A stretch of 52,523 bases of DNA, from contig JAEWCQ010000040.1 of assembly GCA_023390555.1 (NCBI GenBank), positions 2,501-55,023 of the forward strand, in the 5' to 3' direction. Each line of letters begins with the position of its first letter. The stretch's first letter is position 1. The notes under the pieces were generated by a model. That model was not told the origin of the DNA, made no database searches, and saw only the letters and a program-made list of their open reading frames with translations. The position numbers and the translations under genes were made by a program. The stretch comes from Bacillota bacterium (GTDB lineage Bacteria; Bacillota; Clostridia; Lachnospirales; Lachnospiraceae). This document shows positions 1 through 9,443 of this stretch, piece after piece.

Positions 1-481
1 TTTGGATTACATCCTCTATGATTCCCAGATTGGTTTCACAAAGCAGCGACAGGGAATCTGTAAATTCGCCAATCCGCCTTGCCCGGATCTTTATCTGTTG
101 CAAGGATTCCTCCCCAGATATATACAATACTTTCACCGCCTGCCTCGAAAGATTCTGGCAGACCTGTAAAAGCAGCGTGGATTTTCCGATTCCCGGATCG
201 CCGCCTACCAAAACCAGAGAACCTTTGACTATGCCTCCACCGAGCACACGGTCAAGTTCCGGCATCGCTGTTGTCAGACGTTCTTCTTCATTCAGTTCGA
301 TTGCGGATAATTTCATTACTTTCGCCTCTGAAACCTTTTTTGCCTTTGAAACACTTCCCTTATCCACGGTCTCTTCCACAAACGTATTCCATTCTCTGCA
401 GCCCGGACACTGACCCATCCATTTCGCGGATTCATAGCCGCATGACTGGCAGAAATATACTGTTGTCTTCCCTCTTGCCAT
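1..481 (-). CDS. radA: DNA repair protein RadA, N-terminal part (runs off window edge)
   Basis: RadA is a RecA-like DNA branch-migration ATPase used in recombinational repair. Reading the minus strand from an ATG at 479-481, the frame stays open to the window edge, so only about 160 N-terminal residues are present. Visible are the RadA zinc motif (YFCQSCGYES, then GQCPGC) within the first 30 residues and the RecA Walker A motif GDPGIGKST near residue 95. A GGGAGG ribosome site lies just upstream of the start. The upstream neighbour is separated by a terminator, so radA probably has its own promoter in the 120 bases before the start, although I could not assign convincing hexamers. Identification is confident; the C-terminal KNRFG and Lon-like parts lie outside the window. 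Confidence 0.95.
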   Translation of the reverse strand, partial: MARGKTTVYFCQSCGYESAKWMGQCPGCREWNTFVEETVDKGSVSKAKKVSEAKVMKLSAIELNEEERLTTAMPELDRVLGGGIVKGSLVLVGGDPGIGKSTLLLQVCQNLSRQAVKVLYISGEESLQQIKIRARRIGEFTDSLSLLCETNLGIIEDVIQ

Positions 482-602
482 ATTTCCTCCCATTGCAAAC
501 CAGAAGCTTTTCACTTTGCATAAAAGCCCTGATTATCACGGTGTTCGTTGAATAAAAATGAGTTAAAACACTTTTACTCGTCCATCACTCGCATAAAATA
601 TG

Positions 603-639
603 AAAAGAACCCAATCCGAAAAATCAGATGGGTTCTTTA
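603..639 (-). terminator. Intrinsic terminator after the 667-1080 gene
   Basis: A 10-base stem (AAAGAACCCA paired with TGGGTTCTTT, 604-613 with 629-638) lies just after the stop of the small unknown gene. On the minus strand it is followed by TTCATATTTT. It also has some T-rich sequence on the other side. It separates the clpC operon from radA. Confidence 0.75.
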
Positions 640-666
640 TGTTTGATTTTCAGTTAACTGTTTTTC

Positions 667-1080
667 TTATAATTTCACTACTTTAACGCCTGCCGGTGCT
701 CCTTCATTTAACTCTACGCTCAATGTAAGTTTTCCACCCAAATTTGTTTTCATTTCACCTACATTACTGTCATTGACTATGATTTTATAGGCAGTTGCTT
801 CCTGCAGTCCAAGTGTAATCTCTGCATCTTCCGGCCCCTCTACCTGAAACTCCACACCAGCCTCTGTCGCATCCATATTGAGGACCGCCGTTCCAGGAAC
901 AGACTCATATACAAACATGCCGTTCTTTTCCAACTTTGTAATCTCACGGAACGTCTTTACCTTGAAAAGGTCTCCACCATGTTCGAAATTGTCCAACTTG
1001 GATTTGCTACCTAATGAATAATCCCCAAAACTGATTGTACCGTCTGCCTCTGAACGAATTAACTCGTTAATCACAGCCAT
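667..1080 (-). CDS. Conserved small protein of unknown function (137 aa)
   Basis: This soluble 137-residue protein has no signal peptide or membrane segment. It begins MAVINELIRSEADGTISFG and looks beta-rich, with alternating hydrophobic residues and many turns (GGKLTLSVEL near the C-terminus). From memory, near-identical proteins are common in Lachnospiraceae and are often labelled endosialidase. Nothing in the sequence supports that activity, so I treat the function as unknown. It lies 96 bases downstream of clpC and upstream of a terminator. It may be cotranscribed with clpC or have a weak promoter of its own in the AT-rich gap. An AGGAGG site precedes the start. Confidence 0.8.
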   Translation of the reverse strand: MAVINELIRSEADGTISFGDYSLGSKSKLDNFEHGGDLFKVKTFREITKLEKNGMFVYESVPGTAVLNMDATEAGVEFQVEGPEDAEITLGLQEATAYKIIVNDSNVGEMKTNLGGKLTLSVELNEGAPAGVKVVKL

Positions 1081-1176
1081 CTATTTTTCCTCCTATAGCC
1101 TTTATCTCCGTCAGCTTCTGCCAACTTTGCCTGTATCTCAGCCTATTCTAATTATATAATATTTTGTCGATTTTTT

Positions 1177-3639
1177 CTAGCTGTTTCTTGCAATAACAGC
1201 CGTTTTTATTTCACTTTTCGTTAGTCTGATCTCAACCGTATCTCCGTTGTGAATTTTCCCGGATAGGATCTCTTCTGCGAGCAGATCTTCAATTCGGCTC
1301 TGAATCATTCTGCGCAAAGGTCTTGCTCCGTATTTCGGATCATATGCCTCCTGAGCTATATAGGACTTCACATTACTCTTTATCAGTAACGTAATATCCA
1401 TCTGCTTTTTACACCGCTCAATCAGATTTGTAGCCAGAAGTGTCACTATTTTCTTCATGTCATCCTGACCCAATGCATGGAATACGATTGTCTCATCGAT
1501 ACGATTTAAAAACTCCGGTTTAAAAATCCGCTTCACTTCTTCCATAACACCGTTTTTCATGTATTCGTAATTCTGCTTCTCATCATCTCCGGAAGCAAAC
1601 CCGAGTTTCTTCGGCTCAACAATTGATTTTGCACCTGCATTCGAGGTCATGACAATAATCGTGTTTTTAAAATCAACCCGTCTGCCCTGTGCATCTGTAA
1701 TACGGCCGTCATCGAGAACCTGCAGAAGAATATTAAATACATCCGGATGCGCTTTTTCAATTTCATCAAACAAAATCACGGAATACGGATTGCGGCGTAC
1801 CTTTTCACTGAGCTGACCGCCCTCTTCATATCCGACATAACCAGGCGGTGACCCAATCATTTTGGAAACACTATGTTTTTCCATGTACTCGGACATATCG
1901 ACGCGAATCATCGCCTGCTCATTTCCAAAAACTGCCTCTGCAAGCGCTTTTGTAATCTCTGTCTTACCTACTCCGGTCGGTCCAAGGAATAGAAAAGAAC
2001 CAATCGGACGGTTCGGATCTTTGAGTCCGACTCTTCCGCGACGGACTGCCTTTGCAACTGCACTTACGGCATCCTCCTGACCAATTACTCGTTTATGAAG
2101 TATTTTCTCGAGCCTGTTTAAGCGTGCGGCTTCTCCTTCGGCAAGCTTCTTCACTGGAATCTTTGTCCAGCCGGATACAACCTCGGCGATCTCATTCTCG
2201 CCGACAGAAAGCTTCTTCTTATCCGCATCTCTGTGATATTTACTGACCAGCTTCTCATGTTTTTCTTCTGCTGCTGCCTTATTCTTTTTCGCCTCACTGG
2301 CATCCGTAAACCGCTGTTCCTTTAATGCGGTCTCCAAATCCTCCTCCAGCTGCGCAATCTGGCTCTCGAGTTCCCGGATATTCGGCGGCATCCTGAATCC
2401 GTCCAGACGGACTTTGGATGCTGCCTCATCCATCAGATCGATTGCCTTATCCGGAAGGAAACGATCATTGATATAGCGTGCGGACATCGTAACTGCCGCT
2501 TCAATTCCCTCATCTGTAATCACAACATGATGGTGCTTTTCATATTCCTTCCGAAGTCCCTGCAGGATATGAATTGCCTGCTCTGTCGTTGGTTCTTCCA
2601 CATTGACCGGCTGAAATCTTCGTTCCAGGGCAGCGTCTTTTTCAATGTATTTCCGATATTCTTCAATCGTAGTTGCTCCAATGAGCTGGATCTCGCCCCT
2701 GGCAAGAGATGGCTTCAATATATTCGATGCATCAATTGCTCCTTCTGCTCCGCCCGCTCCGATAATGGTATGCAGTTCATCGATAAACAAAAGGACATTT
2801 CCCGCCTGAATCACTTCCTGTATTACTTTTTTAATACGTTCTTCAAACTCACCGCGATATTTGGAGCCTGCCACCATTCCGGAAAGATCCAATGTCACGA
2901 CCCGCTTGTTCATGACCGTCTCCGGTACAAGCCCGGATGCAATCCGTTCCGCCAGTCCTTCGGCAATCGCCGTCTTTCCGACACCCGGCTCACCGATCAG
3001 ACACGGGTTGTTCTTGCTTCTGCGGCTGAGAATCTGTATCACACGTGCAATCTCATCTTCTCTTCCTATTACAGGGTCTAACACGCCCTCCGTTGCAAGC
3101 CTTGTAAGATCTCTGGAATACTGGTCGAGCGTCGGTGTCATTTGAATTGTTTTTTTCTTTCCTGTTTTTAATGCCTGAAGCTCATCTTTGTAAAGACTTC
3201 CGTCCTCACCCATGGCAATCAGTGTTTCCGCATAGATTTTCTGGACATTGATACCCAGCGTGTTCAAAAGACGCACTGCCGCACAGTCTGTCTCTTTCAG
3301 CAACGCAAGCAGCAAATGTTCCGTGCCGACTTCCTCACATTTAAAACGGTCTGCTTCCTGATCTGCCGCATCCAATACATGTGCAATACGGGGAGAAAAT
3401 CCCTTTTTATCTACGACTGCCACCTGTGAAGAAGGAGCAATCAGATCTTCTATCAGTTCCAAAAGCTTATCTTCCTCTACTCCGGCATCCATAAGTACGC
3501 AGGAAGCTACACCTGTTGTCTCTTTTAGCAGTCCAACCAGGAGATGCTCTGTGCCGATATAATTATGATGCATCATCCGCGAGACTTTACCGGTCAGCTC
3601 TAATGCCTTTTTCGCTTTCTGTGTATATTGTTTATGCAT
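1177..3639 (-). CDS. clpC: ClpC-type AAA+ unfoldase (ClpP partner)
   Basis: Hexameric ATPase that unfolds proteins and feeds them to ClpP in the cytoplasm. The 820 residues show two Clp_N repeats (roughly 1-145) and a first AAA+ domain with Walker A GEPGVGKT near residue 217. A UVR-like coiled region with LEEDLETALKEQRF near 430 follows, then a second AAA+ domain with GPTGVGKTE near 555 and a C-terminal D2-small domain. This order and length are typical of ClpC rather than ClpB (no long M domain). An AGGAGG site precedes the ATG. The mcsA and mcsB genes that accompany clpC in Bacillus are absent here. Instead the upstream gene, 29 bases away, is a cadherin-like membrane protein whose promoter probably drives clpC. 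No CtsR operator was recognised. Confidence 0.95.
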   Translation of the reverse strand: MHKQYTQKAKKALELTGKVSRMMHHNYIGTEHLLVGLLKETTGVASCVLMDAGVEEDKLLELIEDLIAPSSQVAVVDKKGFSPRIAHVLDAADQEADRFKCEEVGTEHLLLALLKETDCAAVRLLNTLGINVQKIYAETLIAMGEDGSLYKDELQALKTGKKKTIQMTPTLDQYSRDLTRLATEGVLDPVIGREDEIARVIQILSRRSKNNPCLIGEPGVGKTAIAEGLAERIASGLVPETVMNKRVVTLDLSGMVAGSKYRGEFEERIKKVIQEVIQAGNVLLFIDELHTIIGAGGAEGAIDASNILKPSLARGEIQLIGATTIEEYRKYIEKDAALERRFQPVNVEEPTTEQAIHILQGLRKEYEKHHHVVITDEGIEAAVTMSARYINDRFLPDKAIDLMDEAASKVRLDGFRMPPNIRELESQIAQLEEDLETALKEQRFTDASEAKKNKAAAEEKHEKLVSKYHRDADKKKLSVGENEIAEVVSGWTKIPVKKLAEGEAARLNRLEKILHKRVIGQEDAVSAVAKAVRRGRVGLKDPNRPIGSFLFLGPTGVGKTEITKALAEAVFGNEQAMIRVDMSEYMEKHSVSKMIGSPPGYVGYEEGGQLSEKVRRNPYSVILFDEIEKAHPDVFNILLQVLDDGRITDAQGRRVDFKNTIIVMTSNAGAKSIVEPKKLGFASGDDEKQNYEYMKNGVMEEVKRIFKPEFLNRIDETIVFHALGQDDMKKIVTLLATNLIERCKKQMDITLLIKSNVKSYIAQEAYDPKYGARPLRRMIQSRIEDLLAEEILSGKIHNGDTVEIRLTKSEIKTAVIARNS

Positions 3640-3668
3640 AAATCCTCCTGTATCTGTTGCCTTTTATT

Positions 3669-5183
3669 TTATAAATCATTTAAATCCAGGATTTCAAGAT
3701 CATCGTCCAGAGAAGATCCTTTTTTCTTTTCTTCCAAGGGCTCCTCGTCATCGTAATAATCCTCTTCTTTTTCATCCTGTTTATCAAAAATATCTTCTCT
3801 TTTCCATTTTTTCTTTTTCTCTTTTTTGTGTTTTCTTCCGCCAAACAGATCCGGCTCTTCCTCGAAATCGGCTGCCGCATCCTCCCTGTCAGTATACTTC
3901 TCCGGTGATTCATCCGGTTCCTGCTCCCTGACTTCCGGTTCTTTGGCCTTTTTCTGCTTTTTCCGATCCGCTCCGGCATTCTTTACAGGTGCATCTGCTT
4001 CCACGATCTCATCCGTCTGTTCCGGCTCTTCCGTATTGCCTCTGCCGCGAAGCAGAAGATTGACGATGACGATCAGAAATACCGCCAATGCAATGATCAG
4101 GCCCGCAATAAATTTGGTATCCTTATCTTTCAGCGAGGTATATTTATCATTCAGATCCTTGTATGAATTCTGGAGATACTGATAATCCTCGCTTGCTGTC
4201 ACATCTCCGGTACCGGACTCCACGTAGCGCTGGTAAGTGCCTTCTGTCGTATCGTACTGATACCAGCTGCCGGTCCCCTCACTGTTGACTGCGTAAAAAA
4301 TATAAAAATCCGCGGTATCCTCGTCACCGGTCTGGTATGCTTCTGTTACACTTTTCCCGTCAATGGTAAGTTCTGCTGCTGCATAAGAATCACCAAGTGC
4401 CTGCTCCGCAGGAGCCTGCAGAAGGATAATGTACTTCTCACCGTTACTTATTTCGATAAACGGATATACTGTTCCAGCTGTCTGATCATATACGAACAAT
4501 GCGCCATTCGAACTCGCATCTACCATATATAAAAGAACAACATCGCTTTTATCGAATTTCAGTGCTTTGCAGGTCGCATCCTGATAGGTCACTTCTGTCT
4601 CCGTAAAATCCTCCGGAATCACGGACGACGGTATACTGTCCGCAACCGTATACCCATCGGCTCCGCTGACAGCTGCTGTCTCCGTATTCTCGGCCTTTTC
4701 GTCGTTTGAATTTTCGTCAGTCTGCGATGCTGATGCACTGTCATCCGAAGATACACCCTGTGCCTCTCTCGTCACCGTAATTGTATAGGTAGCCTGATTT
4801 CCATTCTCAGCTGCAACTACGACCTTGACCGTATTTGCACCTTCCTTTAAATCGGTATTGCCAGATACAGACTGTACCGTGGCGCCCGGATCGGAAACAA
4901 CAGCATTCACATCAATACTGGTCGTATCCGCACTGACAGTTGCAGAATATTTCACTGTGTTGTAAACAAAAGCCGGAGAAAGTGTTCCTTCCGAAAGCTT
5001 CAGTGATTTCAGTGAATTATCTGCAGAAGCAGTGTCCTTTGTTGTCGTAGTGCCAGCAGAGGTTGTCCCCGAAGCTGTCTTATTGGTGGTGGTTGCTCCA
5101 ACACCGTTCCCGGCAGCAAGTACACAGACCATGGCAAGTGCAGCTGCCGCCATGGTCTTTCGAAATCTATTTATTTTATACAT
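3669..5183 (-). CDS. Membrane-anchored cadherin-like beta-sandwich protein, unknown role
   Basis: The 504-residue exported protein has an N-terminal signal peptide (about residues 1-31, ending GNGVGA), a Ser/Thr/Ala-rich linker and a cadherin-like beta-sandwich domain (about 57-138, with the LSPAFVYNTVKYSATV and YTITVTRE strands of the PF12733 family). A second extracytoplasmic region of unknown fold follows. A single membrane helix (about 358-378, IAGLIIALAVFLIVIVNLLL) precedes a very charged cytoplasmic tail of about 120 residues rich in Lys, Glu and Asp. The start is fixed by an AAGGAG site and a consensus promoter upstream. Cotranscription with clpC suggests an envelope or stress-related role, but that is inference; I do not know its function. 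Confidence 0.8.
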   Translation of the reverse strand: MYKINRFRKTMAAAALAMVCVLAAGNGVGATTTNKTASGTTSAGTTTTKDTASADNSLKSLKLSEGTLSPAFVYNTVKYSATVSADTTSIDVNAVVSDPGATVQSVSGNTDLKEGANTVKVVVAAENGNQATYTITVTREAQGVSSDDSASASQTDENSNDEKAENTETAAVSGADGYTVADSIPSSVIPEDFTETEVTYQDATCKALKFDKSDVVLLYMVDASSNGALFVYDQTAGTVYPFIEISNGEKYIILLQAPAEQALGDSYAAAELTIDGKSVTEAYQTGDEDTADFYIFYAVNSEGTGSWYQYDTTEGTYQRYVESGTGDVTASEDYQYLQNSYKDLNDKYTSLKDKDTKFIAGLIIALAVFLIVIVNLLLRGRGNTEEPEQTDEIVEADAPVKNAGADRKKQKKAKEPEVREQEPDESPEKYTDREDAAADFEEEPDLFGGRKHKKEKKKKWKREDIFDKQDEKEEDYYDDEEPLEEKKKGSSLDDDLEILDLNDL

Positions 5184-5226
5184 CTTTATTCTCCTTAAGT
5201 ACCATAATCATCTGTTTAACAGTTTC

Positions 5227-5255
5227 ATTATAGGTAACTCATCGGAAAGCGTCAA
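5227..5255 (-). promoter_or_regulatory. Sigma-A promoter for the cadherin-like gene and clpC
   Basis: On the minus strand TTGACG (5250-5255) is followed after 17 bases by TATAAT (5227-5232), with the start codon about 43 bases downstream. This is a near-perfect housekeeping promoter. No CIRCE or CtsR repeat was seen around it. Confidence 0.85.
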
Positions 5256-5330
5256 CCTATATCACAGAAAATTCAGGGATTTTTAATGATTTGGATTCCT
5301 ATTTTTAAAAACATAAAATAAAATAAGAAT

Positions 5331-6053
5331 TCACACGTTCTCCTCCATTTTTACCATGCAGTAGCCGATTCCCACGTGCGTCTGAATATAAGATTCCGTT
5401 TCGGAATCCGGTTGGATCTCCTTTTCGATTTTCTTGCGCAGGGTGGCCACATGTACCCGCAGCGAGGCAATATCGCTTTCAAACGCACTCCCCCATATTT
5501 CCATTGTAATATAAGAATGCGTCAATACCCTCCCGACGTTTTTTGCCAGAAGACAGAGCACCTTATATTCGGTAGGTGTCAGATGCAGCTCTTTTGTTTC
5601 GACCGATGCCGTCTGCATCGCATAATCTATCTTTAATTTTCCATTGGAAAAGATTGGATTTTCCTGGTTTAGTGCATGCTCCAGATACTGAATTCTGCGT
5701 GCTGTGCTTCGGATTCTCGCCAGCAGTTCACTGGTGGAAAACGGTTTTGTCATGTAATCATCCGCACCTGCATCCAATGCATCGATCTTATCCTTATCTT
5801 CATTTCTTGCACTGATGACGATAATTGGAAGATTCGACCATGCACGAACTTTTCGAATGACCTCCACCCCATCCATATCGGGCAGGCCAAGATCCAGCAG
5901 GATAATATCCGGTTTCCCTGAGATTGTCTGAACGACTGCCTGCATTCCGTTTTCCGCGACTTCATAGGCATAGTTTTCAATTTCAAGGGTATTTTTGATC
6001 AGGTTACGGATCGCCGCATCATCCTCAACGACCAGAATTTTCATATTATTCAT
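5331..6053 (-). CDS. kdpE: KdpE response regulator
   Basis: Transcription factor of the OmpR family that activates the kdp potassium pump when phosphorylated by KdpD. It has an N-terminal receiver domain (ILVVEDD acidic pocket, LLDLGLPDMDG around the phosphorylated Asp near residue 52, and a conserved Lys in YMTKPFS) and a C-terminal winged helix (LTPTEYKVLCLL to RVHVATLRKKIE). The start chosen is the ATG at 6053, giving 240 residues, because GAGGAGG lies 9 bases upstream. The longer reading would overlap kdpD by almost 70 bases. The chosen start overlaps the kdpD stop by 8 bases, suggesting translational coupling. No clear terminator was seen after it. Confidence 0.93.
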   Translation of the reverse strand: MNNMKILVVEDDAAIRNLIKNTLEIENYAYEVAENGMQAVVQTISGKPDIILLDLGLPDMDGVEVIRKVRAWSNLPIIVISARNEDKDKIDALDAGADDYMTKPFSTSELLARIRSTARRIQYLEHALNQENPIFSNGKLKIDYAMQTASVETKELHLTPTEYKVLCLLAKNVGRVLTHSYITMEIWGSAFESDIASLRVHVATLRKKIEKEIQPDSETESYIQTHVGIGYCMVKMEENV

Positions 6054-8739
6054 GAATAACCACCTCCTCAGCTTCCAACGAGAACCAAAAAACAGAGCCC
6101 TGCGGTCTGGCATCCGTCACACCAATCTCTCCCCCATGTGCATGAACGATACTTTTGCATAGCGCCAGACCGAGTCCAAGGCTTCTCCGGCAATCCGCCA
6201 CTCTCTCATTCGCTGTATAGAACATATCAAAAATATGTTCTTTATTTTGATCCGGTATGCCGGGCCCATTATCCGAAATCTCGACGCGTACCATATTCCG
6301 GCTCTTTTTCGTCCAAATCTCAATTCTGCTCCCGGCCGGGGTGTATTTGACCGCATTGTCAATCATGTTGATCAGCACCTGAACGACCAGTCTGGAATCC
6401 GCTTTTACCAGCTGCATTTCATCTTCCATCCTGACATTTATGTCATATTCCATGCTTTTTCGATTGACATGTTTTAACGCTTCCCGGATAATATCCTCCA
6501 GCAATTCTGCCTGTTTTTTTATCTGCATACTGCCTTCTTCAATCCTTGTAACAGCCAGCAGGTTCTCCACCAGATTGATCAGCCACATGGAATCATCATA
6601 GATATCGGTACAGATTTTACGGACTTTCTGTTCATCCAGTCTGTTCGCGAGCATCATATCCGCATTCCCGGATATACTGGTCAGCGGTGTACGAAGGTCA
6701 TGGGAAATCGACCGGAGCAGATTGGCCCTCAGCTTCTCGCTGTTTGCCTGCTCCGTTGCCTTCTCCCGCTGTTTCCGCAGATTCTCGCGTTCCATTACTT
6801 CCGCCGTCTCTGCCAGAATTGCAAATATCAGATTATTTTCGTAACCGGCAAGCACTTCACCGGACTTCATGCCGATTCCGATCACCCCATAGACCTGCTC
6901 TCCGCTGCGGATCGCAAGGTAATAACAGGCCGCACTCTCCAAAGTACCGGTATTCACGCCTGCATGCTTGTTATTTTTAAATACCCATGCGGCCACCGCC
7001 TTTTCGCTTTCGCTGATATACCGGAAATCCTCTGCTCCGTTTTCATAAGGATAGACCACCGGATCCAGTAACTTCTGATTGTCTGCCGGATAAAAAATAA
7101 TATCACGGCTTAACAGTTTCAGCAACTGCACCGAGGCCGTTCTTCCGATCCCATCGATTTCCCTTTCTTTGTGAAGAAGCTGGCTTGTATCCAGCAATAC
7201 CTTGGTCCGGTATGCACTTTTCGCAAGATCCTTATTCTGGCGTTTCAGTTTGACGGTCAGCGAGGAGGTAACCAGCGCCACCAGAAACATAATCAGAAAC
7301 GTGATCGGATAATCCGGATTATATGCTTCAAACGAGTATCTTGGAGCGGTAAAGAAGAAATTAAACAGAAAAATACTAAAGACTGACAATCCGGCGGAAA
7401 CGATCCGGCTCTCAGTCAGAATGCCTGAAACCAGTACGCCCAGAATGTAGATCATAATGATATTGGATTCATTCAATCCAAGATCATAAATGACAAAGCC
7501 GATTGCAGTCGATACTGCCAGTATCAGAAATGACTTTAACAGATCCTTGCCGATATTGATTGCCGTAAATGCCTTCTTTACGATCTGCCTGGTATCTTTT
7601 GCCGCGACCGTATAGTCCGGAATAATATAGATTTCCATCTCCGGTGCCAAAAATGACAGATGCTCTACCAGAGATGCTTTTCCAAACAGACTTCTTCTGG
7701 TATTGCTTCTGCCGACGACGATTTTTGATACACCGGATGTTTTAGCATATTCCGCAATGACAAACGCAATATCCTCTCCGCAGATTGTTTCAATCACGGC
7801 TCCGAGCTGCTCCGCAAGATGCATATTGCTCTTCAGGCGTTTTTTATCTTCTTCACACATGGTTTCATAATCGGGTGTCTCAACAAAGATTCCGACAAAG
7901 CTTCCGCCGAATGCCATTGCCATTCTGGCGGCGGCGCGGATAATCTTCTGGTTTGACGGAGACGGTGATATTCCGACTGCCACCTTTTCTTCCGTGGAAT
8001 GTGCACTTCCTCCGAGACGTCTCGTTTTCTCTGTAATAAAATTCACTCGGTCTGCCGTTCTCCGCAGTGCGATTTCGCGCAGTGCGGTCAGATTATCTTC
8101 CGTAAAAAAATGATTCAACGCTCTTTTTGCCTGATTTTCCCGGTAGATTTTCCCTTCTGACAGACGCTGCATCAATTCTCCCGGCTCAACATCGACCACC
8201 TGCACTTCATCCGCCTGATCGAACTGGCTGTCCGGAATCCTCTCCCGCACCAGGACACCGGTAATCGATGCCACAATATCGCACAAGCTTTCCAGATGCT
8301 GGACATTTACCGTCGTATAGACATTGATTCCGGCATTCAACAGTTCTTCCACGTCCTGATATCGCTTCTCATGACGGGAACCCTGTGCGTTGGTATGTGC
8401 AAATTCATCCACAAGAACCAGTTCCGGTTTCCGGAGCAGAATTGCATCCAGATCCATTTCCTGCAGCAGAATCCCATTGTAATCTATTTGTTTCACCGGT
8501 ACTGTTTCAAACCCTTCTGTCAGATGCATGGTATCCGGTCTGCTGTGAGGTTCAATGTAGCCGCAGACGACATCCGCTCCTGCCTTCTTCACATTGCGGG
8601 CCGCTTTGAGCATGGCATACGTCTTTCCGACACCGGCCGCATAACCAAAAAAGATTTTCAGTTTTCCCTTTTTACGCATTGCCTCTTCCCGCGCAATCGA
8701 TTTTAACAGATCCTCAGGATCCGGTCTTTGCATATCCAT
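6046..8739 (-). CDS. kdpD: KdpD sensor histidine kinase
   Basis: Membrane sensor kinase for potassium limitation. The 897 residues contain the N-terminal KdpD domain with Walker A GYAAGVGKT and the FAHTN box, then a universal-stress-protein-like domain (about 245-375). Four membrane helices follow (about 400-495, DUF4118), then a GAF-like region, the HisKA box SISHDLRTPLTS and an HATPase_c domain (NMIDNAVKYT, DNGPGI, GLGLALC). All signature motifs of a full-length KdpD are present. AAGGAG precedes the start. It follows kdpC after an 82-base gap that holds a hairpin. In Firmicutes many KdpD proteins bind c-di-AMP through the USP domain; whether this one does cannot be told here. Confidence 0.95.
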   Translation of the reverse strand: MDMQRPDPEDLLKSIAREEAMRKKGKLKIFFGYAAGVGKTYAMLKAARNVKKAGADVVCGYIEPHSRPDTMHLTEGFETVPVKQIDYNGILLQEMDLDAILLRKPELVLVDEFAHTNAQGSRHEKRYQDVEELLNAGINVYTTVNVQHLESLCDIVASITGVLVRERIPDSQFDQADEVQVVDVEPGELMQRLSEGKIYRENQAKRALNHFFTEDNLTALREIALRRTADRVNFITEKTRRLGGSAHSTEEKVAVGISPSPSNQKIIRAAARMAMAFGGSFVGIFVETPDYETMCEEDKKRLKSNMHLAEQLGAVIETICGEDIAFVIAEYAKTSGVSKIVVGRSNTRRSLFGKASLVEHLSFLAPEMEIYIIPDYTVAAKDTRQIVKKAFTAINIGKDLLKSFLILAVSTAIGFVIYDLGLNESNIIMIYILGVLVSGILTESRIVSAGLSVFSIFLFNFFFTAPRYSFEAYNPDYPITFLIMFLVALVTSSLTVKLKRQNKDLAKSAYRTKVLLDTSQLLHKEREIDGIGRTASVQLLKLLSRDIIFYPADNQKLLDPVVYPYENGAEDFRYISESEKAVAAWVFKNNKHAGVNTGTLESAACYYLAIRSGEQVYGVIGIGMKSGEVLAGYENNLIFAILAETAEVMERENLRKQREKATEQANSEKLRANLLRSISHDLRTPLTSISGNADMMLANRLDEQKVRKICTDIYDDSMWLINLVENLLAVTRIEEGSMQIKKQAELLEDIIREALKHVNRKSMEYDINVRMEDEMQLVKADSRLVVQVLINMIDNAVKYTPAGSRIEIWTKKSRNMVRVEISDNGPGIPDQNKEHIFDMFYTANERVADCRRSLGLGLALCKSIVHAHGGEIGVTDARPQGSVFWFSLEAEEVVIHE

Positions 8740-8762
8740 TCCAAACGCTCCTTATGAATTTC

Positions 8763-8799
8763 AAACAGGCCCAAATATATTTCTATACTGAGCCCGTTT
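8763..8799 (-). other. Intercistronic hairpin between kdpC and kdpD
   Basis: AAACGGGCTCA (minus strand) can pair with TTGGGCCTGTTT over 11 bases including two G-U pairs, around a loop of about 14 bases. It is not followed by a T-run, so it looks like an mRNA-stabilising or differential-expression hairpin separating the pump genes from the sensor genes rather than a terminator. Confidence 0.5.
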
Positions 8800-8821
8800 C
8801 CCTTTTCAGATGATGAATAAC

Positions 8822-9424
8822 TTATAAAATGCCCTCAAGCATCAAATTCACCTTTAATACATTTACCGTATTCTCTCCGAGTATACCAAGCAGTTTGTGT
8901 GTCGTACATTTTTCAACGATGTCCTCCACTTCTTTTTCGGTCATGTTGTTCTCCTCCGCCAGACGAGGCACCTGATATTCGGCTGCTGCCACTGAAATAT
9001 CCGGGTCCAGACCACTGCCCGAACAGGTCACAAGATCCTCCGGTATCTGATTCACCTTCGCATCCGGATTGGACTCCAGTATCATGGCAACCCGGTCTGC
9101 CACGATCTCTTGAAATTCATCGCTCTTGGGACTTAAATTGGATGGTTGTGCATACAGCAGTGGTGTTCCGTCCTCATCCACAAACGTGGACGTATCGACG
9201 TTCATGACCCTGCCCCACATATGGGTTTTATCGGAAAACTGCTGCGCCAGAAGTTCACAGCCATATTTTGTTCCATTTACCTCAATGATACTCCCGTTTG
9301 CCTGATTCGGGAAAAAAACCTGTGCAACCAGGGTTACAAATGCTGTATATAGCATACCACAAACAACCGTCAGAACAAATACCATTGCAATCGATTTTGG
9401 CAGCGCCGTTTTTAAATTTTTCAT
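8822..9424 (-). CDS. kdpC: KdpC, potassium-transporting ATPase subunit C
   Basis: Small single-span subunit of the KdpFABC complex that increases ATP or ion affinity of the pump. It has an N-terminal membrane helix (SIAMVFVLTVVCGMLYTAF) and a periplasmic-side domain with the conserved WGR, SNLSPKSDEF and TCSGSGLDPDIS motifs. The start at 9424 gives 200 residues. AAGGAAG lies just upstream, and the 17-residue longer reading would run into kdpB. It starts 19 bases after the kdpB stop. Confidence 0.93.
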   Translation of the reverse strand: MKNLKTALPKSIAMVFVLTVVCGMLYTAFVTLVAQVFFPNQANGSIIEVNGTKYGCELLAQQFSDKTHMWGRVMNVDTSTFVDEDGTPLLYAQPSNLSPKSDEFQEIVADRVAMILESNPDAKVNQIPEDLVTCSGSGLDPDISVAAAEYQVPRLAEENNMTEKEVEDIVEKCTTHKLLGILGENTVNVLKVNLMLEGIL

Positions 9425-9443
9425 GATATCATCTTCCTTTCCG

